From an uncultured Holophagaceae bacterium (GTDB lineage Bacteria > Acidobacteriota > Holophagae > Holophagales > Holophagaceae): 64,000 bases of DNA. Positions 1-8,164 of the stretch are shown in pieces. The translations under genes were made by a program, and so were the position numbers. The notes below the pieces were generated by a model. The model was not told the DNA's origin and did no database searches. It was given only the letters and a program-made list of their open reading frames with translations. Within the stretch, counting starts at the first letter, position 1, and each line of letters begins with the position of its first letter. The stretch lies in NCBI GenBank assembly GCA_903913215.1, contig CAIWKE010000011.1, forward strand, positions 124,001 to 188,000, in the 5' to 3' direction.

Positions 1-449
1 GAGCAGGCGTTCATGAGAGTGGCCCGGGGCCCGCAGGCGCCCAGGCGCCGGGCCAGGGCGTCCGCCACATTGCAGGGGGTCTGGTAGGCAGGCTCCAGGG
101 CCCGGCCTCGGCCTCCGGCCAGGCGCTCCTCCAGGTACGCCTCAGCCACGGGCAGGCCGCTGGTGCCCGCGCCCTGGAAGACGCCGATGCGCCCCGGATC
201 GCCCGGGGGCGTGAAGCCGTCCAGGGCCTCCTCCAGGGCCAGCAGGGCCATGCGCTCACAGAGGGTCTGGTGCCGCAGGGCTGCCAGGGGCACTTGGCCG
301 GCGATCTGGGCTGGTTCCAGGGGCAGGTTCAGGCGGGTGAGGGGCCCCAGGCCATCCCGGCCCTCCAGCATGGCCGCCCAGGTGGTCTCCCGGCCCGGAG
401 CCAGGGAGGAGACCATGCCGAAACCCGTGACCACCACCCGCCGATTCAT
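1..449 (-). CDS. Beta-ketoacyl-ACP synthase (KAS/FabF-like), N-terminal part, cut by window edge
   Basis: The reverse strand from an ATG at 449 is open to base 1 (149 residues). It begins MNRRVVVTGFGMVSSLAPGR, the N-terminal strand of FabF-type condensing enzymes, and reaches GPRATLMNAC at the edge, where the Cys fits the catalytic Cys of KAS enzymes (usually in a TACA-like motif). It would condense malonyl-ACP with an acyl-ACP in the cytosol. The ATG overlaps the stop of the FabZ-like gene by four bases (ATGA), so it is translationally coupled to the ACP and dehydratase genes upstream. The His residues of the active site lie outside the window. MNAC rather than TACA may mean a divergent KAS or a chain-length-factor relative; the missing half is needed to tell. 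Confidence 0.8.
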   Translation of the reverse strand, partial: MNRRVVVTGFGMVSSLAPGRETTWAAMLEGRDGLGPLTRLNLPLEPAQIAGQVPLAALRHQTLCERMALLALEEALDGFTPPGDPGRIGVFQGAGTSGLPVAEAYLEERLAGGRGRALEPAYQTPCNVADALARRLGACGPRATLMNAC

Positions 450-853
450 AGGCGCTTCACCAGCAGGGTGGCGGTGCAGAGGTCCCGGTCCTCGCAGCGC
501 ACGGTGCCTTTGACCTTCATGAGGCCCCCAAAACTGCCCTCGGCGCTGACTTCCAGGCGGAGGCGGTCCCCCGGGAAGGCTGGAGCCTTGAAGCGGGCAT
601 CCTGGACCCCAGCCAGGAAGATGGCGGCGCCATGCAGGGATTCCGCCTCCAGGAAGCCCCCGGCCTGGGCCAGCATCTCCAGCAGGAGGACGCCGGGGAC
701 CAGGGGGCGGCCCTCGAAGTGACCCTGGAGGTAGGGCTCGCCGAAGGTGACCAACTTCTCCGCCAGCACCCGCACCCCGGGTTCGCGCTCCAGGACCCGA
801 TCCACCAGGAGGAAGGGGTAGCGGTGCGGCAGGTGGCCTGGGATATCGGTCAT
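446..853 (-). CDS. FabZ-like 3-hydroxyacyl-ACP dehydratase (hot-dog fold)
   Basis: 135 residues, the normal FabZ length. It has the HRYPFLLVDRV strand near the N terminus and GHFEGRPLVPGVLLLEMLAQ at about residues 44-63, with the catalytic His (GHF) and Glu (LLE) of FabZ both present; the usual GHFPG is GHFEG here. The predicted role is removal of water from 3-hydroxyacyl-ACP to give trans-2-enoyl-ACP. It sits seven bases after the ACP gene and overlaps the ketosynthase by ATGA, so the three form one operon. There is no lpxA/lpxD neighbour, so this is unlikely to be the housekeeping lipid A copy; a secondary fatty-acid or polyene pathway is more likely (inference). Confidence 0.82.
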   Translation of the reverse strand: MTDIPGHLPHRYPFLLVDRVLEREPGVRVLAEKLVTFGEPYLQGHFEGRPLVPGVLLLEMLAQAGGFLEAESLHGAAIFLAGVQDARFKAPAFPGDRLRLEVSAEGSFGGLMKVKGTVRCEDRDLCTATLLVKRL

Positions 854-860
854 GAAGCGC

Positions 861-1118
861 CTAGGCCTTGGCGTGCTCGGCGATGAAGTCCGTCAGGGCC
901 TGGACTGACTTGAAGGCCTTGAGGCCCGCGGCCTCGTCCTCAATCTTCACGCCGAAGACCTGCTCGATGCCCAGGACCAGCTCCAGGGCATCGATGGAAT
1001 CCAGGCCCAGGCCGTCCCCGAAGAGGGGGGCCCCGTCCTCGATGTCGTCGGGGGCCATGTCCTCAAGCTTGAGCCGCTCGATGATCATCTCTTTGACGCG
1101 CAGCTTGAGGTCGCTCAT
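861..1118 (-). CDS. Acyl carrier protein of a secondary type II fatty-acid/polyene cluster
   Basis: 85 residues. The phosphopantetheine attachment motif GLDSIDALEL is present with Ser41. The block LFGDGLGLDSIDALEL is closer to ACPs of aryl polyene and similar type II systems than to housekeeping AcpP, which has LGADSLDTVEL. It would carry acyl intermediates as thioesters for the FabZ-like and KAS proteins encoded directly downstream. First gene of the visible part of a leftward operon; a TAGAAT box about 30 bases before the start could be its -10 element. The assignment as an ACP is firm; the pathway is inference. Confidence 0.85.
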   Translation of the reverse strand: MSDLKLRVKEMIIERLKLEDMAPDDIEDGAPLFGDGLGLDSIDALELVLGIEQVFGVKIEDEAAGLKAFKSVQALTDFIAEHAKA

Positions 1119-1253
1119 GGGTTTCCTGGAAAAAAGGGGTCAAAGGGATTCTATCCTGGGAGGGCTCCCGAAGCCTTGTGATCTTGACACGATAGCGGTC
1201 CCGCCAAAGGGCGCTAAGCTGGTGGATCGCGGAATCCTCCGCCCGAGAGCGCC
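1119..1253. promoter_or_regulatory. Divergent promoter region between ACP operon and nuoA
   Basis: 135 bp separate the two outward-facing operons. On the minus strand TAGAAT at 1153-1148 matches a -10 box in five of six positions and lies 30 bp from the ACP start; no good -35 is visible. On the plus strand TTGACA occurs at 1185-1190 but no convincing -10 follows at 16-18 bp. A GTGAT half-site (1178-1182) resembles the left half of the Crp-type sites elsewhere in the window, but the right half is not conserved. Confidence 0.35.
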
Positions 1254-1634
1254 ATGGCCAATCCCGCATCGCCCTTCCTGTCGGTCCTCATCCTCATGCT
1301 GGTCGCCGCCGTGACGGCTGTCGCCATCCTTATCCTGTCCGGCAAGCTGCTGACGATCTGGAAGCCGAAGAACGCCCAGGCGGCCAAGCTGCGGGTCTAC
1401 GAGTGCGGCGTGCCGCCCGTCCAGACCGGGGCCCGGCACAAGTACTCGGTGAAATTCTATCTGACCGCCATGCTCTTCATCCTGTTCGACGTGGAAGCGG
1501 CCTTCCTGCTCCCCTGGGCGGTGAACTACAAGCAGGCCCTATGGACCTTCGGGGCCATGCTGAGCTTCATGGCCACCCTCCTCGTGGGCTTTGTCTACGC
1601 CTGGGGCAAGGGTGCCTTCGAGTGGGAGCGCTGA
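1254..1634 (+). CDS. nuoA: NADH-quinone oxidoreductase subunit A
   Basis: 126 residues with three hydrophobic helices (about 8-31, 68-88, 96-116), the NuoA layout. The conserved loop YECGVPP (Cys49 region) and [27 protein letters not shown] segment are typical of NuoA; the Cys loop faces the quinone site. Membrane-arm subunit of complex I, which couples NADH oxidation to proton pumping. First gene of nuoABCD; nuoB starts two bases after its stop. Confidence 0.95.
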   Translation: MANPASPFLSVLILMLVAAVTAVAILILSGKLLTIWKPKNAQAAKLRVYECGVPPVQTGARHKYSVKFYLTAMLFILFDVEAAFLLPWAVNYKQALWTFGAMLSFMATLLVGFVYAWGKGAFEWER

Positions 1635-1635
1635 G

Positions 1636-2244
1636 ATGTCCGAACTGAACATCAACGATGCGGTGATGACGACGCGCCTGGATGCGGTGGTCAACTGGGG
1701 CCGCAAGAACAGCCTCTGGCCCATGCCCTTCGGCGTGGCCTGCTGCGCCATCGAGTTCATGAGCATGATGTCCTCGAAATACGATCTCAGCCGCTTCGGC
1801 GCCGAGGCCATGCGCTTCAGTCCCCGGCAGAGCGACATGATGCTGATCCTAGGCACCATCACCAACAAGATGGCCCCGGTGCTGCGCACGATCTACGCAC
1901 AGATGGCCGAGCCCAAGTGGGTCATCTCCGTGGGGGTCTGCGCCTCCTCCGGTGGCATGTATCGCACCTACGCCACCCTACAAGGTGTGGATCGCATCAT
2001 CCCCGTGGACGTCTACGTGCCCGGCTGCCCGCCCCGGCCTGAGAGCATGATCTACGGGGTCATGAAGCTGCAGGAGAAGATCGAGAAGGAATCCATGTCC
2101 ATGCGCAAGGATCACATCCAGCGCTTCTACGACAGCCTGGCCCGCCAGGAGGGCATCCAGGCGGAGAAGGGCCTCACCAGCCAGCAGACCATCCGCGAGA
2201 TGCTGATGGATGCCGCCGACCACGGCGTCGGCACGATCTTCTAG
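1636..2244 (+). CDS. nuoB: NADH-quinone oxidoreductase subunit B (cluster N2)
   Basis: 202 residues from the ATG at 1636; a longer in-frame start at 1591 would overlap nuoA and has no family support. The ligands of the N2 [4Fe-4S] cluster are all visible: the tandem Cys pair in [10 protein letters not shown], the Cys of [10 protein letters not shown] and the Cys of [10 protein letters not shown]2 passes electrons to quinone at the NuoB/NuoD interface in the peripheral arm. It follows nuoA with one intervening base, and nuoC starts 11 bases later. Confidence 0.96.
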   Translation: MSELNINDAVMTTRLDAVVNWGRKNSLWPMPFGVACCAIEFMSMMSSKYDLSRFGAEAMRFSPRQSDMMLILGTITNKMAPVLRTIYAQMAEPKWVISVGVCASSGGMYRTYATLQGVDRIIPVDVYVPGCPPRPESMIYGVMKLQEKIEKESMSMRKDHIQRFYDSLARQEGIQAEKGLTSQQTIREMLMDAADHGVGTIF

Positions 2245-2255
2245 GCGGAGCAGCC

Positions 2256-2744
2256 ATGGTCATCGAGCACATCGACGCACAGATCCCCGGCGCCATCACG
2301 GATCGCCACGCCTTCCGGGGCGACCAGACCATCGTCATCGCCAAGGAGAACCTCCTCGCCGTGGTGGACCTGCTGTACTGCGAGGGCTTCCAGTTGCTGG
2401 TGGACATCACCGCCGTGGACTGGCCCGAGCGGGCGGATAGATTCGACGTGGTCTACCACTGGCTCAACCTGGCCAGCCAGGAGCGCCTGCGTGTGAAGGT
2501 CCCCGTGGCCGACGGGGTTGCCGTGCCCACCCTTACCGGCACCTACAAGACGGCGGACTGGTTTGAGCGGGAGGTCTTCGACCTCTTCGGCATCCGTTTC
2601 GAGGGCCACCCTGATCTGCGGCGCCTGCTCACCTGGGAGGACTTCCCGGGCCATGCCCTGCGGAAGGACTTCCCGCTGGATGGCGGCGACGCCTTCTGCA
2701 TGGAAGGCTGCACCGCCCCCTACAACAATGGCTCGAGGGGTTAG
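2256..2744 (+). CDS. nuoC: NADH-quinone oxidoreductase subunit C (30 kDa)
   Basis: 162 residues. The signature of the 30 kDa subunit is present near the C terminus (EREVFDLFGIRFEGHPDLRR followed by LLTWEDFPGHALRKDFPL). It is a stand-alone NuoC, not the NuoCD fusion of E. coli, since nuoD follows as its own gene three bases later. It forms part of the quinone-reducing module of complex I. The C terminus ends shortly after the signature in a Gly/Asn-rich tail. Confidence 0.94.
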   Translation: MVIEHIDAQIPGAITDRHAFRGDQTIVIAKENLLAVVDLLYCEGFQLLVDITAVDWPERADRFDVVYHWLNLASQERLRVKVPVADGVAVPTLTGTYKTADWFEREVFDLFGIRFEGHPDLRRLLTWEDFPGHALRKDFPLDGGDAFCMEGCTAPYNNGSRG

Positions 2745-2747
2745 GAC

Positions 2748-3953
2748 ATGACCATGGAATCCATCGCCATGACCCGCCAGATGCTCGACGGCGACAAGAT
2801 GATCGTCAACATGGGGCCCTCGCACCCCACCACTCACGGCACCCTGCGCATCGTGCTGGAACTGGAGGGCGAGACCATCACCAAGGCCACCCCGGAGATG
2901 GGCTACCTCCACCGCGGCGTGGAGAAGCTGGCTGAGAGCCTCAGCTACCAGCAGTTCATCCCCCTCACGGACCGCCTGAACTACTGCAGCGCCATCATGA
3001 ACAACGTGGGCTACGCCATGGCGGTGGAAAAGCTGCTCGGCATCGAGATTCCCGAGCGGGCCCGGGCGCTGCGGGTGCTGCTTTCCGAGCTGTCCCGTGT
3101 GGCGGACCACATTGTCTGCGTGGGCGTGAACGCCGTGGACATCGGGGCCTTCACGGCCTTCCTCTACCTCTTCAAGCAGCGCGAGTCTGCCTACGACCTC
3201 TTCGAACTGGCGGCTGGTCAGCGCCTCCACACCAGCTTCACCCGCATCGGCGGCCTCTACCGGGACGTGCCCGAAAGCTTCGTGCCCAAGACTGAGCAGT
3301 TCCTGGTGGAATGCAGCGCGGCCATCGACGAACTGGAGCGCCTGCTCACCCACAACCCCATCTGGCATGACCGTACCAAGGGCATCGGCGCCATCAGTGC
3401 CGAGGACGCCGTGAACTGGGGCTGGACGGGCCCCAGCCTCCGCGCCGCGGGCGTCCCCCAGGATCTGCGCAAGGCCCAGCCCTACATGGGCTACGAGACC
3501 TACGACTTCGACATCCCCATCGGCACCACCGGCGATGTGTTCGACCGCTACATTGTCCGCGTTGAGGAAATGCGCCAGAGCCTGCGGATCATCCGCCAGG
3601 TGCTGGACCGCCTCGAGCCCGGTCCCGTGATGATCGACGACCCCAAGGTGGCCCTGCCGCCCAAGGAGAAGGTCTACACCCGCATGGAGAGTCTCATCCA
3701 CCACTTCAAGCTGGTGATGCATGGCATGGAGATGCCCGTGGGCGAGGTCTACAGCGCCACCGAAGCCGCCAACGGCGAGCTGGGCTTCTACATCGTCAGC
3801 GATGGCGGCAAGAACCCCTACCGCATCCGGGTCCGTCCCCCCTGCCTCCCCATCTTCAGCAGCTTCGAGAGCCAGGTGAAGGGCGGGCTGATCGCCGACG
3901 CCGTCGCCGTCCTCGGCGCCATGAATATCATTGCGGGCGAGCTGGATCGCTAA
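2748..3953 (+). CDS. nuoD: NADH-quinone oxidoreductase subunit D (49 kDa)
   Basis: 401 residues, usual NuoD length. MGPSHPTTHGTLRIVLELEG near the N terminus carries the His loop that lines the quinone pocket; later segments such as GYLHRGVEKLAE, FTRIGGLYRDVP and MGYETYDFDIPIG are characteristic, and the protein ends LGAMNIIAGELDR. It builds the quinone site together with NuoB. It is the last gene of this nuo block: nuoE comes more than 4 kb later. A long open frame on the opposite strand is an antisense shadow. Confidence 0.96.
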   Translation: MTMESIAMTRQMLDGDKMIVNMGPSHPTTHGTLRIVLELEGETITKATPEMGYLHRGVEKLAESLSYQQFIPLTDRLNYCSAIMNNVGYAMAVEKLLGIEIPERARALRVLLSELSRVADHIVCVGVNAVDIGAFTAFLYLFKQRESAYDLFELAAGQRLHTSFTRIGGLYRDVPESFVPKTEQFLVECSAAIDELERLLTHNPIWHDRTKGIGAISAEDAVNWGWTGPSLRAAGVPQDLRKAQPYMGYETYDFDIPIGTTGDVFDRYIVRVEEMRQSLRIIRQVLDRLEPGPVMIDDPKVALPPKEKVYTRMESLIHHFKLVMHGMEMPVGEVYSATEAANGELGFYIVSDGGKNPYRIRVRPPCLPIFSSFESQVKGGLIADAVAVLGAMNIIAGELDR

Positions 3954-4376
3954 AGCGCCGAGGACGGCCAGCGGGCGAAGCCCGCTGCCGGACTGGGGGC
4001 ATGAGGCCGAAGCAGGGAGGCTCCAGCTCCATGAGCCTGCGAGCGGGAAGGCGCTCGGGGAGCGCCGAGCGCACAGCTCCCTGTCTGCGCTTGACCCAGG
4101 TGCTGGTGCAGGCTGCCATCAGCCTGGGGGCGACACAGGTGTCTCCTGCCTGATCCAGAGGAAGGGGATCCCATCCGAGTAGGCACCCACGACTTCAATT
4201 GCACGCGTCGCGGACCCTTGAAGTAAACCGTATCTTGCACTGCCAATATGGCGATCTGGTAGCCTGATAAATACATAAAATGCCGCAACAAGAAAATGTG
4301 CATCCATCTTTATTTTAAAGATGATCGTGGAAAAAACAGAACCTACATTTTGTCCAACATCCCCAGGAGGTTGACT
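3954..4376. other. Intergenic region after nuoD
   Basis: About 420 bp without a credible gene. It begins with a small GC hairpin (gcgggc-gaa-gcccgc, 3972-3986) that could end the nuoABCD transcript but has no T-tract. The first half stays GC-rich; from about 4190 the base content falls, with AT-rich stretches (4258-4350) that suit a promoter for the next gene. Reading frames here show no family likeness and no ribosome site. Confidence 0.5.
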
Positions 4377-4718
4377 TTGTCTGTTCGCGTTGTGTTGTTC
4401 TCCGCCGGGTGCTTGCTTGGGGCAACCCTCTCTGTCCCAGCCTGGGCCGAGGACTGCCGGTCGGAGTACAACCGGAGGATTGATCACATCGAACACAATC
4501 TTGCGAAGGAACGCGATGAGGCCCGCAGGGACCATGACCTTCTGGAGCGTGTCTATCGTGAGCATCGCGGTGGCCCTGCACTCAAGGAAGAGCTTCGCAA
4601 AGACCTGGAGCGCGCCAAGGAAGAACTGGCTCGAATCGAGCGGGTCATGGTGGAGAAACGCGAAGAGGCGCGACGCCAGCTCCATGAATGTGAGGAGCGG
4701 CAGCGCCGCCGCCACTAG
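4377..4718 (+). CDS. Small secreted coiled-coil protein, unknown function
   Basis: The frame is open from 4296, but the likely start is TTG at 4377: AGGAGG at 4365-4370 lies six bases upstream and the product then opens with a clean signal peptide (SVRVVLFSAGCLLGATLSVPAWA, cleavage after AWA). The mature protein is about 90 residues, almost all charged (Glu, Arg, Lys, Asp), and should form a long helix or coiled coil; it has two Cys (EDC near the start, HEC near the end). I do not recognise a family. It sits alone between nuoD and another secreted protein and could be periplasmic. Confidence 0.55.
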   Translation: MSVRVVLFSAGCLLGATLSVPAWAEDCRSEYNRRIDHIEHNLAKERDEARRDHDLLERVYREHRGGPALKEELRKDLERAKEELARIERVMVEKREEARRQLHECEERQRRRH

Positions 4719-4807
4719 GTCCGGTCCGGCCACCTGATTGCCGCCCGGGACCCATGCCATGTCAGGTCACGGTTTACATTGATTCAACTTCAAGAGAGGA
4801 AGCGCCC

Positions 4808-6793
4808 ATGCCAGCTCCCAAGTCTCTCCGAATGACCCATCTCAGCTTGCCGTTGGCCGGGGCGCGACTCGCCATGGCGCTTCTGGCGGTCAATGCCCTG
4901 GCGCTGCACGCCGACGACAAAGAAAAGGATAAGGAGAAGAGCAAGAAGCAGGAGCCAGCGCACACCGCCCCGGCCCCGAAACCCCAACCAGCCCCGGCCC
5001 CGAAACCCCAGCAGGCGCCTGCCCAGCCAGTCGCTCCGCGTCCTTCGGCTCCCCCGGCCACAGCTCCGGCCCCGAGACCTCAGCCGGCGCCGACGCCACA
5101 GCCCGCTGCTCCGCGCCCCTCGACGCCTCCGACCACGGGGGCTCCGGTCCATCCCAGCCCAGGAGCACCGGTTGCTGGGGCACCGGGCCGCCCAGGTCCC
5201 GCGCCGACGCAGGTCCCTCCGGGTGGGCCAACATCTCTAGGGCATCCCGGAGCCGTCCCCGCCACACCCAGCCCATCTGGTCGCCCAGGTGCGGCTCCCG
5301 CGACCCCCAACCCTGCCGGCCGCCCCGTTCTCACACCGACTCCAACCAGTCCCACTGGCCCTTCCGGCACTTCTCATCCAGGTGGCCGACCTGCGCCGTA
5401 CCCGGGCCCGGCTGGCCGCCCTGAGCCATCGCACGGGGCCCCGGCCCCAGGCGCCCGACCTGGCGACCATGCTGCCGCCCCAAGTCGGCCCGGTCCAGAG
5501 CGCCAGGTGGTCCACACCAGAGGGGGTGGCGAAATCCATCGGACTGCCAGCGGGGCCATTCGTGAGGTCCGGACCCCCAGCGGGGCCATCATCCACCACG
5601 CTCCAAGCGGGGTCCGGCACGTGGAGGTGGTTCGCCCCGGCGGGCGCGTCATTGTGGCCAATGCCACGGGTCGCTCCGGCTATGTCCAGCGCCCACTGCA
5701 GTCCCACGGGCATGTCTATGTGCAACGGACCTTCATCTACAACGGGGTGGCGCATGCGTCGATCTACCGCCCCTGGTCCCATGGCGGCCGCGAGTACCAC
5801 GTGTTCATGCCGAACCACTACTACCACCCCGGTTTCTATTCCTGGGTCTACTCGCCCTGGGCCGTGCCGGTGAGCTACAGCTGGGGCTGGTCCGCCCGCC
5901 CCTGGTACGGCTATTACGGAGGGTACTTCTCGCCCTATCGCACCTATGCGAGTCCGGCCTTCTGGTTGGCCGATTTCGCCATCGCGGCCACGCTCGAAAC
6001 CGCCTATCTCGCTCAGAATGCCTCCACCAGCGCGCCGCCCGTAACCTACAGTGCCGCCACGGGCATGTCTCCTGAAGTGAAGGAAGCCATCGCCCAGGAG
6101 GTCCGGCGGCAGATGGATCAGGCCAAGGCGGACCAGGCCTACGCCCAGAGTTCCGGGCAGCCCAGCGCGCCACCGCCCCTTTTCTCTCCTGACGGTCCCA
6201 AGGTGTTCCTCGTCTCCAACAGCCTGATGGCCAATGCGGGCGATCTGGAGTGCCCGCTGGTTGAAGGTGATGTCCTGCGGGTGACCCAGACGCCTTCCCA
6301 GGATGCCGAGTGGACCGAGGTGAGGGTGCTGGCCAGTCGCGGCTCAAGCTGTCGAGCGGGCAGCTACCTATCCGTGAAGACCATGGATCTCCAGGAGATG
6401 CAGAACAGCATGCAGGCCACCATCGAGCGGGGCATGGTCAAGCTCCAGTCAGACCAGGGCAGGGATGGCATTCCGGCCCTTCCGTCCCAGGCCATGGGAA
6501 CGGTCAAGGCTTCCTATACGGATGACATCCGGCCCGACGCGAGTGCCCAGGCCGAACTGAGCCAGGCGGTGGGCGAGGCCAATCGGTCGGAACAGGCCAT
6601 CATCAGTGAGGGTGGGCAGCTTCCCGCGGAGCCCGGCTCAGGGGCGACCGTCTCGTTGGGGATGAGCATTGCCGAGGTGGAATCGGCCCTCGGGAAACCC
6701 AAGAGCAGGGTCGATCTCGGAGCCAAGAAGATCCACGTCTACCAGGATCTGAAGGTCACGTTCCTGAATGGCAGGGTGAGCGACGTGCAGTAG
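4808..6793 (+). CDS. Secreted Pro-rich, Tyr/Trp-rich protein with C-terminal LGKPK module, unknown function
   Basis: 661 residues from ATG 4808, chosen over 4754 because AGAGAGGAAG precedes it and a signal peptide then follows (hydrophobic segment ending ALALHA). Layout: short Lys/Glu stretch, about 180 residues of Pro/Ala/Gly repeats (PAPKPQ, PRPS, GRPG types), a region of short beta-like repeats (SGAIREVRTPSGAI), a block very rich in Tyr, Trp and His at about residues 310-380, a helical middle with PEVKEAIAQEVRRQ, and a C-terminal module with GMSIAEVESALGKPK and KKIHVYQDLKVTF. I know similar unnamed proteins from Acidobacteriota by general pattern only. It is probably exported or cell-envelope attached. 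The Pro-rich arm could span the wall or periplasm (inference). Confidence 0.7.
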   Translation: MPAPKSLRMTHLSLPLAGARLAMALLAVNALALHADDKEKDKEKSKKQEPAHTAPAPKPQPAPAPKPQQAPAQPVAPRPSAPPATAPAPRPQPAPTPQPAAPRPSTPPTTGAPVHPSPGAPVAGAPGRPGPAPTQVPPGGPTSLGHPGAVPATPSPSGRPGAAPATPNPAGRPVLTPTPTSPTGPSGTSHPGGRPAPYPGPAGRPEPSHGAPAPGARPGDHAAAPSRPGPERQVVHTRGGGEIHRTASGAIREVRTPSGAIIHHAPSGVRHVEVVRPGGRVIVANATGRSGYVQRPLQSHGHVYVQRTFIYNGVAHASIYRPWSHGGREYHVFMPNHYYHPGFYSWVYSPWAVPVSYSWGWSARPWYGYYGGYFSPYRTYASPAFWLADFAIAATLETAYLAQNASTSAPPVTYSAATGMSPEVKEAIAQEVRRQMDQAKADQAYAQSSGQPSAPPPLFSPDGPKVFLVSNSLMANAGDLECPLVEGDVLRVTQTPSQDAEWTEVRVLASRGSSCRAGSYLSVKTMDLQEMQNSMQATIERGMVKLQSDQGRDGIPALPSQAMGTVKASYTDDIRPDASAQAELSQAVGEANRSEQAIISEGGQLPAEPGSGATVSLGMSIAEVESALGKPKSRVDLGAKKIHVYQDLKVTFLNGRVSDVQ

Positions 6794-6877
6794 CGCCTGC
6801 TCTGGCCCCCGGTTGGTCACCCTGGCGGTGGCGAGCCGGGGGCGAGACGTTACCAGGAATGGCGGCGAATCTCGAAA

Positions 6878-7369
6878 TCACGCGCCCTGCAACGCCTCCA
6901 ACTGGATGCGATGGTCATTGCGGACCCGCTCCAGCAGGCTGAGGAGGGTCTCCCGCTCCTCGGTGCTGAGACAGCGGGCCACCTGGCTGCACAGGGTGTC
7001 GTGCTGACCGTGCATCTTGGCTTCCAGGGCCAGGCCCTTGGGAGTGATCTGCACGCGACTGCCCCGGCGATCGGCGGGGTTCTCGCAGCGTTTCACCAGC
7101 CCCCGGGCCTCCAGGCGGTTCACCAGGCGGGGCACGTCCGCGAACCGGTAGATCATGCGGCAGCGGATGTCCTTCACCAGGTAGCCGTCCTTGGAGCCGC
7201 CCTTGAGGATGCGGAGCACGTTGAACTGCTGGTCAGAGACGCCCTCGGGTTCGTAGAGGCCCTGATCAAAGAGCCGGGCCACGTATTCCCGGGTGAGGAG
7301 CAGGGCCAGGGCCACCTCGTGGCCGGGCTCCAGGGGGCGGTTGATCTGAAGTTCCTCGCGGATGTGCAT
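6878..7369 (-). CDS. MarR-family transcriptional regulator
   Basis: 163 residues. A winged helix-turn-helix is seen with the MarR pattern: GVSDQQFNVLRILKG, then DIRCRMIYRFADVPRLVNRLEARGLVKR (recognition helix) and the wing NPADRRGSRVQITPKG. It binds DNA as a dimer and commonly represses neighbouring genes until a ligand binds. It is divergent from yceI, with 112 bp between the starts, so control of yceI is the simplest guess. The ATG at 7369 has an AGGAGCCC ribosome site upstream on the minus strand. Confidence 0.88.
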   Translation of the reverse strand: MHIREELQINRPLEPGHEVALALLLTREYVARLFDQGLYEPEGVSDQQFNVLRILKGGSKDGYLVKDIRCRMIYRFADVPRLVNRLEARGLVKRCENPADRRGSRVQITPKGLALEAKMHGQHDTLCSQVARCLSTEERETLLSLLERVRNDHRIQLEALQGA

Positions 7370-7481
7370 GGGGGCTCCTGCCTGGCCAGGATGGCAGAAA
7401 ATCCAAAAAAAAGGTGTTGCAACTCAGAAAAACAGGACTAGACTTCAATGCATGGTGAAACACCTATTTTATGGAGTCCAC
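7370..7481. promoter_or_regulatory. Divergent marR/yceI promoter region
   Basis: The 112 bp spacer is AT-richer than its surroundings and has an A-tract. On the plus strand a possible promoter is TTGCAA (7416-7421) and TAGACT about 16 bp later, each matching four of six consensus positions. TTGCAA lies inside the palindrome GTTGCAAC, and a partly symmetric TTCA-N8-TGAA follows near 7446-7461; either could be a MarR operator. This is inference from symmetry alone. Confidence 0.35.
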
Positions 7482-8051
7482 ATGCGCCACCCCCTTCGTG
7501 CCCTGTTCGCCACCCTGGCTCTGGCCGCCCTTCCGGTCCTGGCCCAGGACACCTACAAGATCGACCCCGTCCACAGCGAAGTCAGCTTCAAGATCCGCCA
7601 CACCCTGGCCAAGGTCAGCGGCCGCTTCGCCAAGTTCTCCGGCGAGATCACCGTGGACAACAAGGACATCAGCAAGTCCTCGGTGAACGTCACCATCGAT
7701 GCCGCCAGCGTCAACACCGACAACGAGATGCGCGATGCCCACCTGCGCAAGGCCGATTTCTTCGATGTGGCCCAGTTCCCCACCATCACCTTCAAGAGCA
7801 CCTCGGTGAAGGAAGTGGCCAAGGGCAAGCTGGAGATCACCGGCGACTTCACCATGCACGGGGTGACCAAGCGCATCACCTTCCCCATCACCAATGCGGG
7901 CACCCAGGCCGGCGGCAAGCCTGGTTCCGTGGTGGCGGGCTTCATTGACGGCGCCCTCACGGTCAACCGCAGCGAGTACGGCATCAAGTACGGCCTGGGT
8001 ATGGTGGGCGACGAGGTCGCCATCAGCCTCAACGTTGAAGCCAGCAAGTAA
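7482..8051 (+). CDS. YceI-family secreted lipid-binding protein
   Basis: 189 residues from ATG 7482; the upstream in-frame ATGs would spoil the signal peptide MRHPLRALFATLALAALPVLAQ. The mature protein starts DTYKIDPVHSEVSFKIRH, a YceI hallmark, followed by GRFAKFSGEITVD, NTDNEMRDAHLRKADFFDV and ITGDFTMHGVTK, all standard. YceI proteins are periplasmic lipocalin-like barrels that bind polyprenoid-type lipids and are often induced by stress. The divergent MarR gene is the likely regulator. A hairpin follows the stop. Confidence 0.92.
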   Translation: MRHPLRALFATLALAALPVLAQDTYKIDPVHSEVSFKIRHTLAKVSGRFAKFSGEITVDNKDISKSSVNVTIDAASVNTDNEMRDAHLRKADFFDVAQFPTITFKSTSVKEVAKGKLEITGDFTMHGVTKRITFPITNAGTQAGGKPGSVVAGFIDGALTVNRSEYGIKYGLGMVGDEVAISLNVEASK

Positions 8052-8092
8052 GCAGTCGCAGGTTCTGGCCAGCAGCCAGAGGCGGTCGTGAT

Positions 8093-8121
8093 GGGGGGCA
8101 CCGGGTTTACCGGCGCCCCCC
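8093..8121 (+). terminator. Hairpin after yceI
   Basis: Stem ggggggc-a-ccgg pairs with ccgg-c-gcccccc around a five-base loop, with one internal mismatch, followed by acctgctttt. It sits between yceI and nuoE and probably ends the yceI transcript; the T-run is short. Confidence 0.55.
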
Positions 8122-8164
8122 ACCTGCTTTTCTGGATAAACTGGCCAATCATGCGAGTGCGCCC

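Noticed and set aside
1185-1190. TTGACA as nuoA promoter -35
   Set aside because: No acceptable -10 at 16-18 bp; kept only as a remark in the divergent region.
2241-3722. 493-residue open frame on the minus strand across nuoC/nuoD
   Set aside because: It is antisense to two firm complex I genes. Its product is a His/Val/Gly-rich low-complexity shadow with no domain.
3950-4303. 117-residue minus-strand frame in the gap after nuoD
   Set aside because: No ribosome site or family likeness; composition not protein-like over its length.
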